A stretch of DNA of 64,000 bases from Azospirillum sp051124815 (GCF_051124815.1 NZ_CP118487.1:496001-560000), one strand, 5' to 3'. Positions 8,266-16,647 are shown, numbered from the stretch's first letter. Notes: generated from the sequence alone by a model not told the origin. Translations and numbers: made by a program.

Positions 8266-8879
8266 CGCGGTGGGGCGGCCGGCGGTGGCTGGTGGTCGTC
8301 GGATTTCCGGTCGCCCTTGTCCTTACGCTGATCTATGCGCCTATCGAGCGCTATCGGCCCTCTTGTGGAGGCTGGAAAGTCCGCCATTACTTCGATGGAC
8401 CGATGCGGCAGGTGTTCGTCGACAAAATGACGGAGGCAATGGCGGAGGATGGCTTTCCCCATATTCGTGTTGGGGATAGCGTCTTCATCAGATTTCATGA
8501 TGTTGATGACTTTATCATCAACAATGACTGGAAAATCGCCGAGGCGATTGGTCTGGGTTACGGTCCAGGCAATAGCAGGTTTACTCCCCCGCCCATCCTT
8601 ATAGATATCATGGATAAGGCACGACAGGCAGTGGAAGGTGACCCGTCACTTTCTGAGACAAAAAAGAAAAGGGAGGCGAATTTTCTTTTCAGAGATGACT
8701 GCGAACTGATTAGAGCCGCAGCGATCCGGATCGAGGACATGGCACCGGCAGATCTGCTTCGCTATGTCCCCAAGTCACCACTCCCGCCGCAATGCACGCC
8801 CTACAACATGCGGGGGTGGCGCAGGGACTGTGGCGCGGTGGTCCGCGGCAACACGGTCATTACGCCGGCGTCGCGTTGA
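8262..8879 (+). CDS. Membrane-anchored unknown protein of the cassette
   Basis: A 205-aa protein with a basic N-terminus (MTRWGGRRW), one membrane segment (LVVVGFPVALVLTLIYAP, about residues 10-27) and a periplasmic-facing domain of about 170 residues containing several Cys (PSCGGWK, RDDCELI, PPQCTPY, RRDCGAV) that could form disulfides. It has no recognised family. The start ATG at 8262 overlaps the preceding stop as ATGA. A single-pass protein with a periplasmic domain directly after a putative envelope-acting protein is the usual arrangement of an immunity protein; that role is inference only. Codon use is atypical, like its two partners. Confidence 0.6.
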   Translation: MTRWGGRRWLVVVGFPVALVLTLIYAPIERYRPSCGGWKVRHYFDGPMRQVFVDKMTEAMAEDGFPHIRVGDSVFIRFHDVDDFIINNDWKIAEAIGLGYGPGNSRFTPPPILIDIMDKARQAVEGDPSLSETKKKREANFLFRDDCELIRAAAIRIEDMAPADLLRYVPKSPLPPQCTPYNMRGWRRDCGAVVRGNTVITPASR

Positions 8880-9045
8880 CTGGACAGAAGATCGGAAAAG
8901 CGCGGCAAGACGTTTGAATTCCGTTTTCCTCAGCCCTCTCCCAACCCTGCCGCCAAACCGCATACCTTCATATGACCCCCGCCCTTTTGCGCCTCCCCGA
9001 TTGCTCTGCTAGCGTCCAATCCGGGTTACGGAAGGGGCGCGGACC

Positions 9046-9486
9046 ATGGGACTCATCAGCTTTCTGAAAAAGACGGCCGCCGGTCATACCGACCGGCAGA
9101 AGCAGGCGCGGTACGACCGTGCGAACGCGCGGGCCAACGAGTACATGGAGGTGGCGCAGTGGTATGCCGAGGAAGGCGACGGCAACCCGCGCATTCTGCA
9201 GAATTATCAGGAACTGTCGGCTCTGCCCTTCCGCCAGGGCCATGCGGCGGTGCTGGTCGGCTACCGCAACGACATCACGCGCAAGCTGGGCCATGCCGCG
9301 CACATCGGCACCCGGCAGAATCCGTGGATCTCCGCCTTCCTGCGGCCGGACGACGGCACCGTCTATTGCGCCTATGTGCTGCTGCGCGACGACAACCAGC
9401 AGTTCGCGCTGATGAAGGCCTACTGGTTCCTGTCCGGCAACGAGACGGAGGCCGGATACAAGCGGTCCGTTACCGGCGTTATCTGA
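9046..9486 (+). CDS. Hypothetical protein
   Basis: A 146-aa soluble protein with no recognised family. The N-terminus is helical and basic (MGLISFLKKTAAGHTDRQKQ), followed by ANEYMEVAQWYAEEGDGNP and then a mixed region with NPWISAFLRPDDGTVYCAYV and QQFALMKAYWFLSGNET. GC content is back to the chromosomal norm, unlike the 7274-8879 genes. It is 25 bp upstream of another unknown, so the two are probably cotranscribed. GGAAGGGGCGCGGACC precedes the ATG. The 166 bp before it hold no recognised feature. Confidence 0.6.
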   Translation: MGLISFLKKTAAGHTDRQKQARYDRANARANEYMEVAQWYAEEGDGNPRILQNYQELSALPFRQGHAAVLVGYRNDITRKLGHAAHIGTRQNPWISAFLRPDDGTVYCAYVLLRDDNQQFALMKAYWFLSGNETEAGYKRSVTGVI

Positions 9487-9511
9487 TCCATTTCGCAGGA
9501 AAGTCGCGCAC

Positions 9512-10129
9512 ATGCCGAACATCGCCGATCTGGTCGCGAACCCGGAAAGCTTCCTCAAGAACAACCTGATCTGGATCCAGTATCAGTCCTACCAGCCCAA
9601 CTACCGCGTCGGCGGCGTCAAGAGCTTCAGCCTCAGCGACGACGGCATGACCTGCACCCGCAAGGGCACCGGCATCGTCTCGCAATTCTCGACCAAGAAC
9701 GTCGATGTCTGGTCGGTGCGCTACGACCAGGGCAACCGGCCGGGCAGCTGGAACGCCTACTGGCTGCCCTACGACCAGGACTTCAAGCATCTCGTCGTGT
9801 TGGAGGACGAGGCTGACGTGATGTTCACGCCAACGATGGACGGCTGCTCCTTCGGCTTCAGCGACCATGGCGGCGGCACCTACTCCGCCTCCCACGGCAA
9901 TCTGCAGACCGCGGAAGGACGGATCGACGAGGCCGGACTGCGTCAGGGCATGCGCATGCACGGCACCACCCTGCACAAGTCGCAATACATGAACGTGCCG
10001 GGCACTGACGCGGTGAAGGTCACGCTGGTGGGCGTCCGCAACGGCAAGAAATGGCGCTTCTTCTATCAGCAATACATCGACCAGATGGGCGCCTTCACCC
10101 TGCTGAAGGTCGCGCAGGTCAAGAGATAG
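9512..10129 (+). CDS. Hypothetical beta-rich protein
   Basis: A 205-aa protein, unassigned. It looks all-beta with many aromatic residues (NLIWIQYQSYQPNYRVGG, SWNAYWLPYDQDF). A central block is notable: DVMFTPTMDGCSFGFSDHG around residues 107-125, with one Cys and a nearby His (SASHGNLQTAEGRIDEAG), then a C-terminal strand pair (KKWRFFYQQYIDQMG). A Cys/His pairing of this type could be catalytic, but no known family is claimed. It follows the 9046 gene by 25 bp. A GC-rich hairpin at 10138-10157 probably ends the transcript. Confidence 0.6.
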   Translation: MPNIADLVANPESFLKNNLIWIQYQSYQPNYRVGGVKSFSLSDDGMTCTRKGTGIVSQFSTKNVDVWSVRYDQGNRPGSWNAYWLPYDQDFKHLVVLEDEADVMFTPTMDGCSFGFSDHGGGTYSASHGNLQTAEGRIDEAGLRQGMRMHGTTLHKSQYMNVPGTDAVKVTLVGVRNGKKWRFFYQQYIDQMGAFTLLKVAQVKR

Positions 10130-10137
10130 GGCATTCC

Positions 10138-10157
10138 AGGGGGCGCGCCGCGCCCCT
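10138..10157 (+). terminator. GC hairpin after 9512 gene
   Basis: GGGGCGC / GCGCCCC (10140-10146 and 10150-10156) with a 3-nt loop starts 11 bp after the stop codon. It is followed by C-rich rather than T-rich sequence, so termination may be weak. Confidence 0.4.
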
Positions 10158-10268
10158 CCCCCATTCCCACTCAAGACAGTCCGGTTCCGCCTTGCTACAG
10201 TCCCTGTTCCTCGGACCTGTCCCGAACGGCTTGATCCGCAAGACAGACACAGACCAGAGACAAGGCAC

Positions 10269-12926
10269 ATGGACAAAGGCACGCCGAAGGCCATCCGGCT
10301 TCAGGACTATCGCCCGCCGGCGCATCTGATCGACACGGTCGACCTGTTCGTCGACTTGGGCGAGGATGTCACCACCGTCCGCGCGGTGCTGGCGATCCGC
10401 CGCAACCCGGCCCGCCCCGATGCCGCGACGGAACCGCTGTCGCTCGACGGGCAGAGGCTGGATCTGGTGTCGGTGGCGCTGGACGGCCGGACGCTGGGAC
10501 CGGACGACTTTACCGTCACCCCCGATCACCTGATCGTGCTGCAGGTGCCGGACAGCTTCACCCTGGAAACCATCGTCCGCATCAAGCCGCAGGAGAACAC
10601 GGCGCTGGAAGGGCTCTACAAGTCCTCCGGCAACTTCTGCACGCAATGCGAGGCGGAAGGCTTCCGCAAGATCACCTACTTCATGGACCGGCCGGACGTG
10701 ATGGCGCGCTACAGCACCACCATCACCGCCGACAAGGCGCGCTATCCGGTGCTGCTGTCCAACGGCAACCTCGCCGCTTCCGGCGATTCGGAGGACGGGC
10801 GCCACTGGGCGCGCTGGGAGGACCCCTTCCCCAAGCCCTGCTACCTGTTCGCGCTGGTCGCCGGCAAGCTCGTCCATGGCGAGGACCATTTCCGCACCGC
10901 CTCGGGACGCGACGTGACCCTGCGCATCTATGTGGAGCCGGGGAACGAGGACAAGATCGACCACGCCATGCGCTCGCTCATCAAGTCGATGCGCTGGGAT
11001 GAGGAGGTCTATGGTCTGGAATACGACCTCGACATCTTCAACATCGTCGCGGTCGGCGACTTCAACATGGGGGCGATGGAAAACAAGTCGCTCAACGTCT
11101 TCAACACCAAATACATCCTGGCGAAGCCGGAGACCGCGACCGACACCGATTTCCTCAACATCGAGGCGGTGGTCGCGCACGAGTATTTCCACAACTGGAC
11201 CGGCAATCGCGTTACCTGCCGCGACTGGTTCCAGCTGTCGCTGAAGGAAGGGCTGACCGTCTTCCGCGACCAGGAATTCTCGTCCGACATGCATTCCCGC
11301 GCGGTGAAGCGCATCGCCGACGTCCAGGGGCTGCGCACCGTACAGTTCCAGGAGGATGCCGGCGCCATGGCCCATCCGGTGCGCCCGGACAGCTATGTCG
11401 AGATCAACAACTTCTACACCCCCACCGTCTACAACAAGGGTGCGGAAGTCATCCGCATGATCCACACCCTGCTGGGGCCGGAAAACTACCGCAAGGGCAC
11501 CGATCTCTATTTCCAGCGCCATGACGGACAGGCGGTGACCTGCGACGATTTCGTCGCCGCCATGGCCGATGCCAGCGGCGTCGATTTGACCCAGTTCCAG
11601 TTGTGGTACCGCCAGTCCGGCACGCCGGAACTGGACATCGCCGGCAGCTATGATTCGTCCGCCAAGACCTACACCCTGACAGTGAAGCAGACGGTGCCGC
11701 CGACGCCGGGCCAGCCGACCAAGCAGCCGATGCACATCCCGCTGGTGGTCGGCCTGCTCGGCCCCGACGGGCAGGACCTGCCGCTGCGCCTGGAGGGCGA
11801 GGAAAGCGCCGCCGGCACCAGCCGCATCCTGCATGTGACGGCGGAAAACCAGAGCTTCACCTTCCGCGACATCACCGCCCGGCCGGTGCCGTCGCTGCTG
11901 CGCGGCTTCTCGGCACCGGTGAAGCTGAAGACCGACCTGACCGACGCCGACCTCACCTTCCTGATGGCGCATGACAGCGACGCCTTCAACCGGTGGGAGG
12001 CCGGGCAGATTCTCGGCACCCGCATCCTGCTCAATCTGGTCGCCGATCAGCAGGCCGGGCGCGATCTGGTGCTGCCGGAGGGCTATGCCGACGCCTTCGC
12101 CAAGATCCTGGACGATGCGCAGCGCGACCGTGCCTTCGCCGCCCAGGCGCTGGTGCTGCCGACCGAGGCCTATCTCGGCACCCAGATGCCGGTGGTCGAT
12201 CCGGACGCCATCCATGCGGTGCGGGAATTCGCCCGCAAGACGCTGGCCGGGCGCCTGCGGGCGAAGTTCCTCGATCTCTACCGCCGCAACAGCAGCCAGG
12301 AGCCCTTCTCGGTCGATGCCGAGGCCATCGGCAAGCGGGCGCTGAAGAACCTGTGCCTCGCCTATCTGATGGCGCTGGAGGATGCGGAGGCGCTGGAGCT
12401 GTGCCTGACCCAGTACCGCAGCGCCCAGGGCATGACCGACGAGATCGCGGCGCTGCAGTTCCTGTCCAACGCCGCCTCGCCGGAAGGAGAGAAGGCGCTG
12501 GCCGACTTCTACGAGCGCTGGAAGGGCGAGGCGCTGGTGGTCGACAAGTGGTTCAGCGTGCAGGCGATGTCCAACCGGGCCGACACGTTGGCCCGCGTCA
12601 CCGCCCTGCTCGGCCATCCGGCTTTCGAGATCCGGAACCCGAACAAGGTCTATGCGCTGATCGGTGGCTTCGCCAACGGCAACCCGGTGCGCTTCCATGA
12701 TGCCGGCGGCGCCGGCTATCGCTTCCTGGCCGATCAGGTCCTGCGTCTGGACCCGATGAACCCGCAGGTTGCAGCCCGGCTGATGGGGCCCTTCTCCCGC
12801 CTGCGGCGCTATGACGCGGCCCGTCAGGGGCTGATGAAGGCGGAGTTGCAGCGGATCGTCGCGACGCCGGGCCTGTCGCCGGACGTCTACGAGGTCGCGA
12901 GCAAGAGCCTTGAGGCCGCCGGCTGA
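10269..12926 (+). CDS. pepN: Aminopeptidase N (M1 zinc metallopeptidase)
   Basis: An 885-aa cytoplasmic M1 aminopeptidase that releases N-terminal residues from peptides. It is full length for the bacterial PepN type. The exopeptidase motif GAMEN is at about residue 268 (DFNMGAMENKSLN), and the zinc site HEYFHNWTGNRVTCRDW at about residue 303 supplies HExxH with the third ligand Glu in LKEGLTVFRD. The catalytic Tyr region follows near residue 390 (NNFYTPTVYNKGAEV). The C-terminal helical domain is complete (DVYEVASKSLEAAG). It is a single-gene unit with a good terminator at 12964-12992 shared with the convergent cytochrome c gene. Confidence 0.97.
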   Translation: MDKGTPKAIRLQDYRPPAHLIDTVDLFVDLGEDVTTVRAVLAIRRNPARPDAATEPLSLDGQRLDLVSVALDGRTLGPDDFTVTPDHLIVLQVPDSFTLETIVRIKPQENTALEGLYKSSGNFCTQCEAEGFRKITYFMDRPDVMARYSTTITADKARYPVLLSNGNLAASGDSEDGRHWARWEDPFPKPCYLFALVAGKLVHGEDHFRTASGRDVTLRIYVEPGNEDKIDHAMRSLIKSMRWDEEVYGLEYDLDIFNIVAVGDFNMGAMENKSLNVFNTKYILAKPETATDTDFLNIEAVVAHEYFHNWTGNRVTCRDWFQLSLKEGLTVFRDQEFSSDMHSRAVKRIADVQGLRTVQFQEDAGAMAHPVRPDSYVEINNFYTPTVYNKGAEVIRMIHTLLGPENYRKGTDLYFQRHDGQAVTCDDFVAAMADASGVDLTQFQLWYRQSGTPELDIAGSYDSSAKTYTLTVKQTVPPTPGQPTKQPMHIPLVVGLLGPDGQDLPLRLEGEESAAGTSRILHVTAENQSFTFRDITARPVPSLLRGFSAPVKLKTDLTDADLTFLMAHDSDAFNRWEAGQILGTRILLNLVADQQAGRDLVLPEGYADAFAKILDDAQRDRAFAAQALVLPTEAYLGTQMPVVDPDAIHAVREFARKTLAGRLRAKFLDLYRRNSSQEPFSVDAEAIGKRALKNLCLAYLMALEDAEALELCLTQYRSAQGMTDEIAALQFLSNAASPEGEKALADFYERWKGEALVVDKWFSVQAMSNRADTLARVTALLGHPAFEIRNPNKVYALIGGFANGNPVRFHDAGGAGYRFLADQVLRLDPMNPQVAARLMGPFSRLRRYDAARQGLMKAELQRIVATPGLSPDVYEVASKSLEAAG

Positions 12927-12963
12927 GACTCGGGGGGCCCGCCAAGGACCGTGCGCATAAGCA

Positions 12964-12992
12964 AAGGGCCGGCGGCATCGCCACCGGCCCTT
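12964..12992. terminator. Bidirectional terminator between pepN and cytochrome c
   Basis: A perfect 9-bp stem AAGGGCCGG / CCGGCCCTT (12964-12972 and 12984-12992) lies between convergent genes. The A and T ends allow termination in both directions. Confidence 0.7.
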
Positions 12993-13051
12993 CCGCCGTC
13001 CGCAGGCTCCCCCGCCGCGATGCCCTTGGGCGCCGGGCGGGGGATGCGGTC

Positions 13052-13432
13052 TTACTTCTGCTCCGACAGGAAGGCGATCAGGTCGGCGCGCTTGGCGTCG
13101 TCCTTCAGGCCGGCGAAGGCCATGGTGCCGCCCGGGACGATTTCCTTCGGCGCCTTGATGTAGGCGTCCAGGTTCTCCGGGGTCCAGACCAGACCGCCGG
13201 CACCCTTTTCCTTCATCGGGGCCGAGTACTTGAAGCCCTCGATCGACGCGGCCGGACGGCCGACGACGCCGAACAGCGACGGGCCGACCTTGTTCTTGCC
13301 CTGCTCGGCGGTGTGGCAGGCCATGCAGACCTTGAAGACATCCTTGCCGGCCGCGGCATCGGCCGCCTGGGCGGCACCGGCACCCATCACGACCGCGGCG
13401 ACGGCGGCAACGCCCATCAACAGCTTCTTCAT
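13052..13432 (-). CDS. Periplasmic class I cytochrome c
   Basis: A 126-aa monohaem cytochrome with a cleavable signal peptide (MKKLLMGVAAVAAVVMGAG, cleavage near AQAA-D). The haem-binding motif CMACH is at residues 36-40, and the axial Met lies in VPGGTMAFAG near residue 100. The fold (AAGKDVFKVC, GPSLFGVVGR, LIAFLSEQK) is that of mitochondrial/cytochrome c2-type electron carriers, which shuttle electrons to cytochrome oxidase. The ATG at 13432 follows GGAAGCCGAAG; the frame is open further upstream but has no signal peptide. It may serve the oxidase encoded at 29855-33432, although that subunit II carries its own haem c. Confidence 0.93.
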   Translation of the reverse strand: MKKLLMGVAAVAAVVMGAGAAQAADAAAGKDVFKVCMACHTAEQGKNKVGPSLFGVVGRPAASIEGFKYSAPMKEKGAGGLVWTPENLDAYIKAPKEIVPGGTMAFAGLKDDAKRADLIAFLSEQK

Positions 13433-13562
13433 TCTTCGGCTTCCCTTCCGATGGATCCACCGGCCGACGGCGCCGGCCGGAATTGCGCGGCAGAATACAC
13501 ATTCCGCAGGGGGCTCAAACCCCCTTTGATGCAGCCGTACGACCAATGAACAATTTGCCGCG

Positions 13563-14228
13563 CTAATTCATCCAGGCAAGCGCCGCGAACAGAACCACAA
13601 CCACAAGAATGGCCGCCCACGGCACGTAGAAATTGCCGGTTCCGCCCCCCTTGCCGCGCCCGACCGGCAGCGGCAGCGGGATTTCCGGCGGCGGCTCCGC
13701 CATGCGGGTGGCGGGCTGAGGCGGTGGCGCGGCGACAGCAGCGTCAGTCGCCACCGGGGCAGCCTCCGCAGGTACCAGTTCGGCGGGCGCCGGGCCGACG
13801 ATTTTGGTGAAGCGGGCGAAGAACTCTTCCGCCATCTTGCGGGCGGTGGCGTCGACCAGCCGCGATCCGATCTGCGCCAGCTTGCCGCCGACCTGGGCCT
13901 TGGCGGTGTAGCTCAGCAGCGTGGCGCCGCCATCGTCGGCCAGCGTCACGGTGGCGCCGCCCTTGCCGAATCCGGCCGCCCCGCCCGACCCTTCGCCGGT
14001 GATGGTGTAGCCGTTGGGCGGGTCCAGGTCCGACAGGGTGACCTTGCCGGCGAACTTGGCGCTGACCGGGCCGACCTTGGCGACGACCTTGGCCGTCATC
14101 TCGGTGTCGGACTGCCGGACCACCTCCTCGCAGCCGGGGATGCACTGGCGCAGGATTTCCGGATCGTTCAGCGCCGCCCACACCGCGTCGCGGCTGGCCT
14201 CGATCCGGTGGCTTCCGCTCATATCCAT
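13563..14228 (-). CDS. CoxG-like SRPBCC protein with C-terminal membrane anchor
   Basis: A 221-aa protein of the carbon monoxide dehydrogenase subunit G (CoxG) family. The SRPBCC helix-grip domain covers about residues 1-145 (SGSHRIEASRDAVWAALND, ILRQCIPGCEEV, FAGKVTLSDL, SRLVDATARKMAEEFFARF). A Pro/Ala linker and one membrane segment at the extreme C-terminus (YVPWAAILVVVVLFAALAW) follow. In CO oxidisers CoxG tethers CoxDE to the membrane, but no cox dehydrogenase genes are present here, so the partner is unknown. The start MDMSGSH at 14228 is preferred over an ATG 18 bp upstream because it matches the family N-terminus. Confidence 0.85.
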   Translation of the reverse strand: MDMSGSHRIEASRDAVWAALNDPEILRQCIPGCEEVVRQSDTEMTAKVVAKVGPVSAKFAGKVTLSDLDPPNGYTITGEGSGGAAGFGKGGATVTLADDGGATLLSYTAKAQVGGKLAQIGSRLVDATARKMAEEFFARFTKIVGPAPAELVPAEAAPVATDAAVAAPPPQPATRMAEPPPEIPLPLPVGRGKGGGTGNFYVPWAAILVVVVLFAALAWMN

Positions 14229-14388
14229 GGTTCGTGGTTCCTCCAACCCAATTGCCTACCCTGATGCGGCCCTTTGCGGGCGTCTCGTGCCCCGGCTGCG
14301 GCCGGGGTTACGGTCGAGAATATGGCATTACCGGGCGCTGCGACAGCCCCGGCCGTCTCATCTCAAAGTCTTACAGCGGCGGGCGTCC

Positions 14389-14871
14389 TCACCCGCGCGG
14401 CGCCATGCAGTTGCTGACGATCGGCGTGCAGGCCGACAGAGTGGCACCGGCCGGATAGCTGACCTGCTCCACCGTGCCGCGCGGGCCGATCACCATGGTC
14501 GCCTCGCAGCCGACCGCGGTGTTGCCGCCGACCGGCACCCCGAAGCCGAGGCCGAGCCCCACCCCGCCGCTGCCGCCGAAGCTGCCGGCCCCGATGCCGA
14601 TGCTGCTGCCGGGGCTGTAGGCGACTGCCGGACGGGCGACGTAGGTGTAGTATTCGCGGCCCGCCGCCGTCGCCTGACGATCCGGCACGCCGGCGCAGGC
14701 CAGCAGGTCGGCCTTGGGCATGCCGACCATGGCGGTTTGAGCGCGGCGCGCGATCTCCGGATCGGGGCCGGTGGCGCAGCCGGCGAGGATGGCGGCCGTG
14801 CCACCGAGAAGGATCATCGCCGCGCCCACGGTCCTCGCCCTACCCTTGGCCTTACCCGTCCCTTGGCCCAT
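14389..14871 (-). CDS. Lipoprotein of unknown function
   Basis: A 160-aa lipoprotein. The ATG at 14871 has an excellent GGAGG seven bases upstream and gives a basic N-terminus, a hydrophobic stretch (VGAAMILLGGTAAILAGC) and a lipobox LAGC with Cys near residue 32. The mature part starts ATGPDPEIARRAQ and contains MVGMPKADLLACAGVPD, similar to the short SmpA/OmlA-type helix-turn-helix seen in outer-membrane lipoproteins, then a Gly/Ser-rich segment and a C-terminal strand pair (CEATMVIGPRGTVEQVSY). No function is assigned. An ATG at 14901 is a less likely start. Confidence 0.78.
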   Translation of the reverse strand: MGQGTGKAKGRARTVGAAMILLGGTAAILAGCATGPDPEIARRAQTAMVGMPKADLLACAGVPDRQATAAGREYYTYVARPAVAYSPGSSIGIGAGSFGGSGGVGLGLGFGVPVGGNTAVGCEATMVIGPRGTVEQVSYPAGATLSACTPIVSNCMAPRG

Positions 14872-15058
14872 GTCTCGTCCTCCACCAGAATATCGTGTCA
14901 TCGCCGGGTTCTTCTCAACCGGTTGATACAGTGCTGAAACCCCGCCGCCGCCCGTCCGTTCCCCGAAGGAGCAATGCGGCCCGGAAGTGACGGACGGGCG
15001 CGGATTTGCTAGGAGTTCCGCCCACAGTCCATACCAGCATATCGGAACCGCCGACGCC

Positions 15059-15589
15059 ATGGCCGAGCTTATGCCTCCCCCTTCTCCCGCCGCCTCCGCC
15101 GTGACGGTGTATCTCGCGCTCGGCGGCAACATGGGCGACCGCGCCGCCAACCTTGCCGAGGCGATCCGGCGGCTGGGCGCGGCGGTGGAGATCGACGCGC
15201 AGTCCGCGCTGTACGAGACGGCGCCGATGTATGTGACCGACCAGCCGGCCTTCCTGAACATGGCGGTGCGCGGCACCACCCGCCTCGGCCCGACGGAGTT
15301 GCTGCGCTTCCTGAAGGAGATCGAGGCGACGCTGGGCCGCGATCTCGGCGGCCTGCGCTTCGGCCCGCGTCCGATCGACCTCGACATCCTGCTCTACGCC
15401 GACCGCGTGGTGGCGGAGCCGGATCTGGAAGTCCCCCACCCCCGCATGGTGGAGCGCGCCTTCGTCCTCTGCCCGCTGGCGGACATCGCCGCCGACATCG
15501 TCCACCCGGTGCTGAACCGGCGGATCGACGCCCTGCGCGACGAGGTTCCCGGCCGCGAGACCGTCGTCCGCATCGCCGAGACGCTGTGA
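15059..15589 (+). CDS. folK: 2-amino-4-hydroxy-6-hydroxymethyldihydropteridine pyrophosphokinase (HPPK)
   Basis: Folate-pathway kinase transferring pyrophosphate from ATP to 6-hydroxymethyl-7,8-dihydropterin; 176 aa, standard length. The signatures are complete: YLALGGNMGDRAANL, YETAPMYVTDQPAFLN, the HPPK motif FGPRPIDLDILLY (Asp-Asp magnesium ligands), and PHPRMVERAFVLCPLADI. The start MAELMPPPSP at 15059 is chosen; the frame is open 72 bp further, but homology begins only at VTVYLALGG. It lies 121 bp upstream of folB, the preceding enzyme of the pathway, so the two may form a folate pair. Confidence 0.95.
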   Translation: MAELMPPPSPAASAVTVYLALGGNMGDRAANLAEAIRRLGAAVEIDAQSALYETAPMYVTDQPAFLNMAVRGTTRLGPTELLRFLKEIEATLGRDLGGLRFGPRPIDLDILLYADRVVAEPDLEVPHPRMVERAFVLCPLADIAADIVHPVLNRRIDALRDEVPGRETVVRIAETL

Positions 15590-15596
15590 CGAACGC

Positions 15597-15639
15597 CTCT
15601 CCGAGTGCGGTGGCGGATGCACTCTCCGAGTGCGGTGGC
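15597..15639. repeat. 18-bp direct repeat between folK and folB
   Basis: CTCTCCGAGTGCGGTGGC occurs at 15597-15614 and again at 15622-15639 (25-bp period). Function unknown; the second copy flows into a region about 70 bp before the folB start. Confidence 0.8.
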
Positions 15640-15710
15640 ATGCAGCAGCCGCACCGCTTATAGTGCCGGCCTGAACGCAACGCCGGCGCCCGCCCGCCGG
15701 CCGGGAGAGT

Positions 15711-16121
15711 GTGTTGTCGGACGATAGCGTGAAACGGACCATGCTGGTCCAGCCGGGCGGCGCGCCGCTCACCTACACCATTCTGGTGCGCGGCTTCTCC
15801 GCCGCCGTGGATCTTGCCGGCCGCACCGACCGGCCGCAGGTCCGCTTCGACCTGACGCTGACCGTGACCCATCCCGGACCCGGCTTTCCCGACGACATCG
15901 CCGCGGTGATGTCTTACGAGGACATCGTCGAAGACTTGCGTCGTCTTTGTGCCGAATCCAACATATCGGGCGCCGAATACTTGGCCGACCGCGCCGCGGA
16001 CCTCTGCCTGTCCCACGCCAAAGTGCGCCGGGTCCAGGTCGACGTCACCATTCCCGCGGCCGACTCGGCCGGTTCGGCGGCCGGCGCCGGGCTGACGCGC
16101 GGCCGGCCGGGACTGGCCTGA
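15711..16121 (+). CDS. folB: Dihydroneopterin aldolase
   Basis: A 136-aa member of the FolB/tunnelling-fold family, converting dihydroneopterin to 6-hydroxymethyldihydropterin and glycolaldehyde. The family pattern is present: DLTLTVTHPG, AVMSYEDIVEDLRRL (the Tyr-Glu-Asp segment), AEYLADRAADLCLSHAKVRRVQVDVTIP (the helix followed by the catalytic-strand region). The usual catalytic Lys of the KP motif is not obvious in the Ala/Gly-rich C-terminus, so a folX-like epimerase or another family member cannot be excluded. It starts with GTG at 15711 after GGGAGAG and follows folK. Confidence 0.8.
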   Translation: MLSDDSVKRTMLVQPGGAPLTYTILVRGFSAAVDLAGRTDRPQVRFDLTLTVTHPGPGFPDDIAAVMSYEDIVEDLRRLCAESNISGAEYLADRAADLCLSHAKVRRVQVDVTIPAADSAGSAAGAGLTRGRPGLA

Positions 16122-16181
16122 GCGCGCCCGCCGCCATCGCGCCGCCGCTCATTACTGCATTACACAAAGATATAGCGCCTG

Positions 16182-16209
16182 TTGACAAAAGGACGGGTGA
16201 CAATACCAC
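16182..16209 (+). promoter_or_regulatory. Possible promoter in the 16122-16416 gap
   Basis: TTGACA (16182-16187) with TACCAC (16204-16209) at 16 bp. The -35 is perfect and the -10 poor. It would give a leader of about 200 nt before the small gene at 16417. The rest of this 295-bp gap, which is less GC-rich than its surroundings, shows nothing else. Confidence 0.35.
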
Positions 16210-16416
16210 CTGGTCTGAGTTATGGTCGCCATATTGTATTTTAGACCCACAATCCGGACCGGACGGGGTATATCCCCGGCGGCGATCCGGATACCGAAAG
16301 CCGAGACGAGAGCGCAGCAGGGATTAGGCCAATCGCCATTGCCGGCTTCGACCGTCCGCCGATCCCCCTTCCGGGACGGCAACGGCCCCGGAAGCCGGAC
16401 TCTAAGGGAGGGACGC

Positions 16417-16575
16417 ATGGACCGCAGCACGACGCCGACCCTTTCCGAACTGCTCGAAGATCCGATCGTGATCGCCGTGATGGCGCGCGATGGGATCAGC
16501 CCCGACAGCGTCCAGCAACTTTTCGAACGCCTTCGCCGGAGCCGCCGAGTACAGCAAGAACGGCTCGCCGCCTGA
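16417..16575 (+). CDS. Small hypothetical protein (52 aa)
   Basis: A 52-aa protein with an excellent ribosome site (AAGGGAGGG, six bases from the ATG). The sequence is MDRSTTPTLSELLEDPIVI then AVMARDGISPDSVQQLFERL and a basic tail (RRSRRVQQERLAA). The amphipathic helix plus Arg-rich end suggest a small regulatory or nucleic-acid-contacting peptide; no function is known. It stands alone with its own leader and a terminator at 16648-16673, which supports it being a real gene. Confidence 0.65.
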   Translation: MDRSTTPTLSELLEDPIVIAVMARDGISPDSVQQLFERLRRSRRVQQERLAA

Positions 16576-16647
16576 CCTGCGGCCACACTGACCCAAGTGC
16601 TGGATAAAGCCCGGTCAGAAACCTTCGGCTGAACCCCTTTCTGTGAG

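Noticed and set aside
7067..9046. tRNA-linked genomic island with attachment repeats
   Set aside because: No copy of the tRNA-Ser 3' end and no integrase were found, so no island boundaries are claimed, although composition suggests transfer.
10119..13502. An 1127-residue minus-strand open frame across pepN
   Set aside because: A shadow of pepN and the cytochrome gene, with low-complexity composition and no start signal.
13563..14228. CO dehydrogenase cluster
   Set aside because: Only a CoxG-like gene is present; no large, medium or small subunit genes are nearby.
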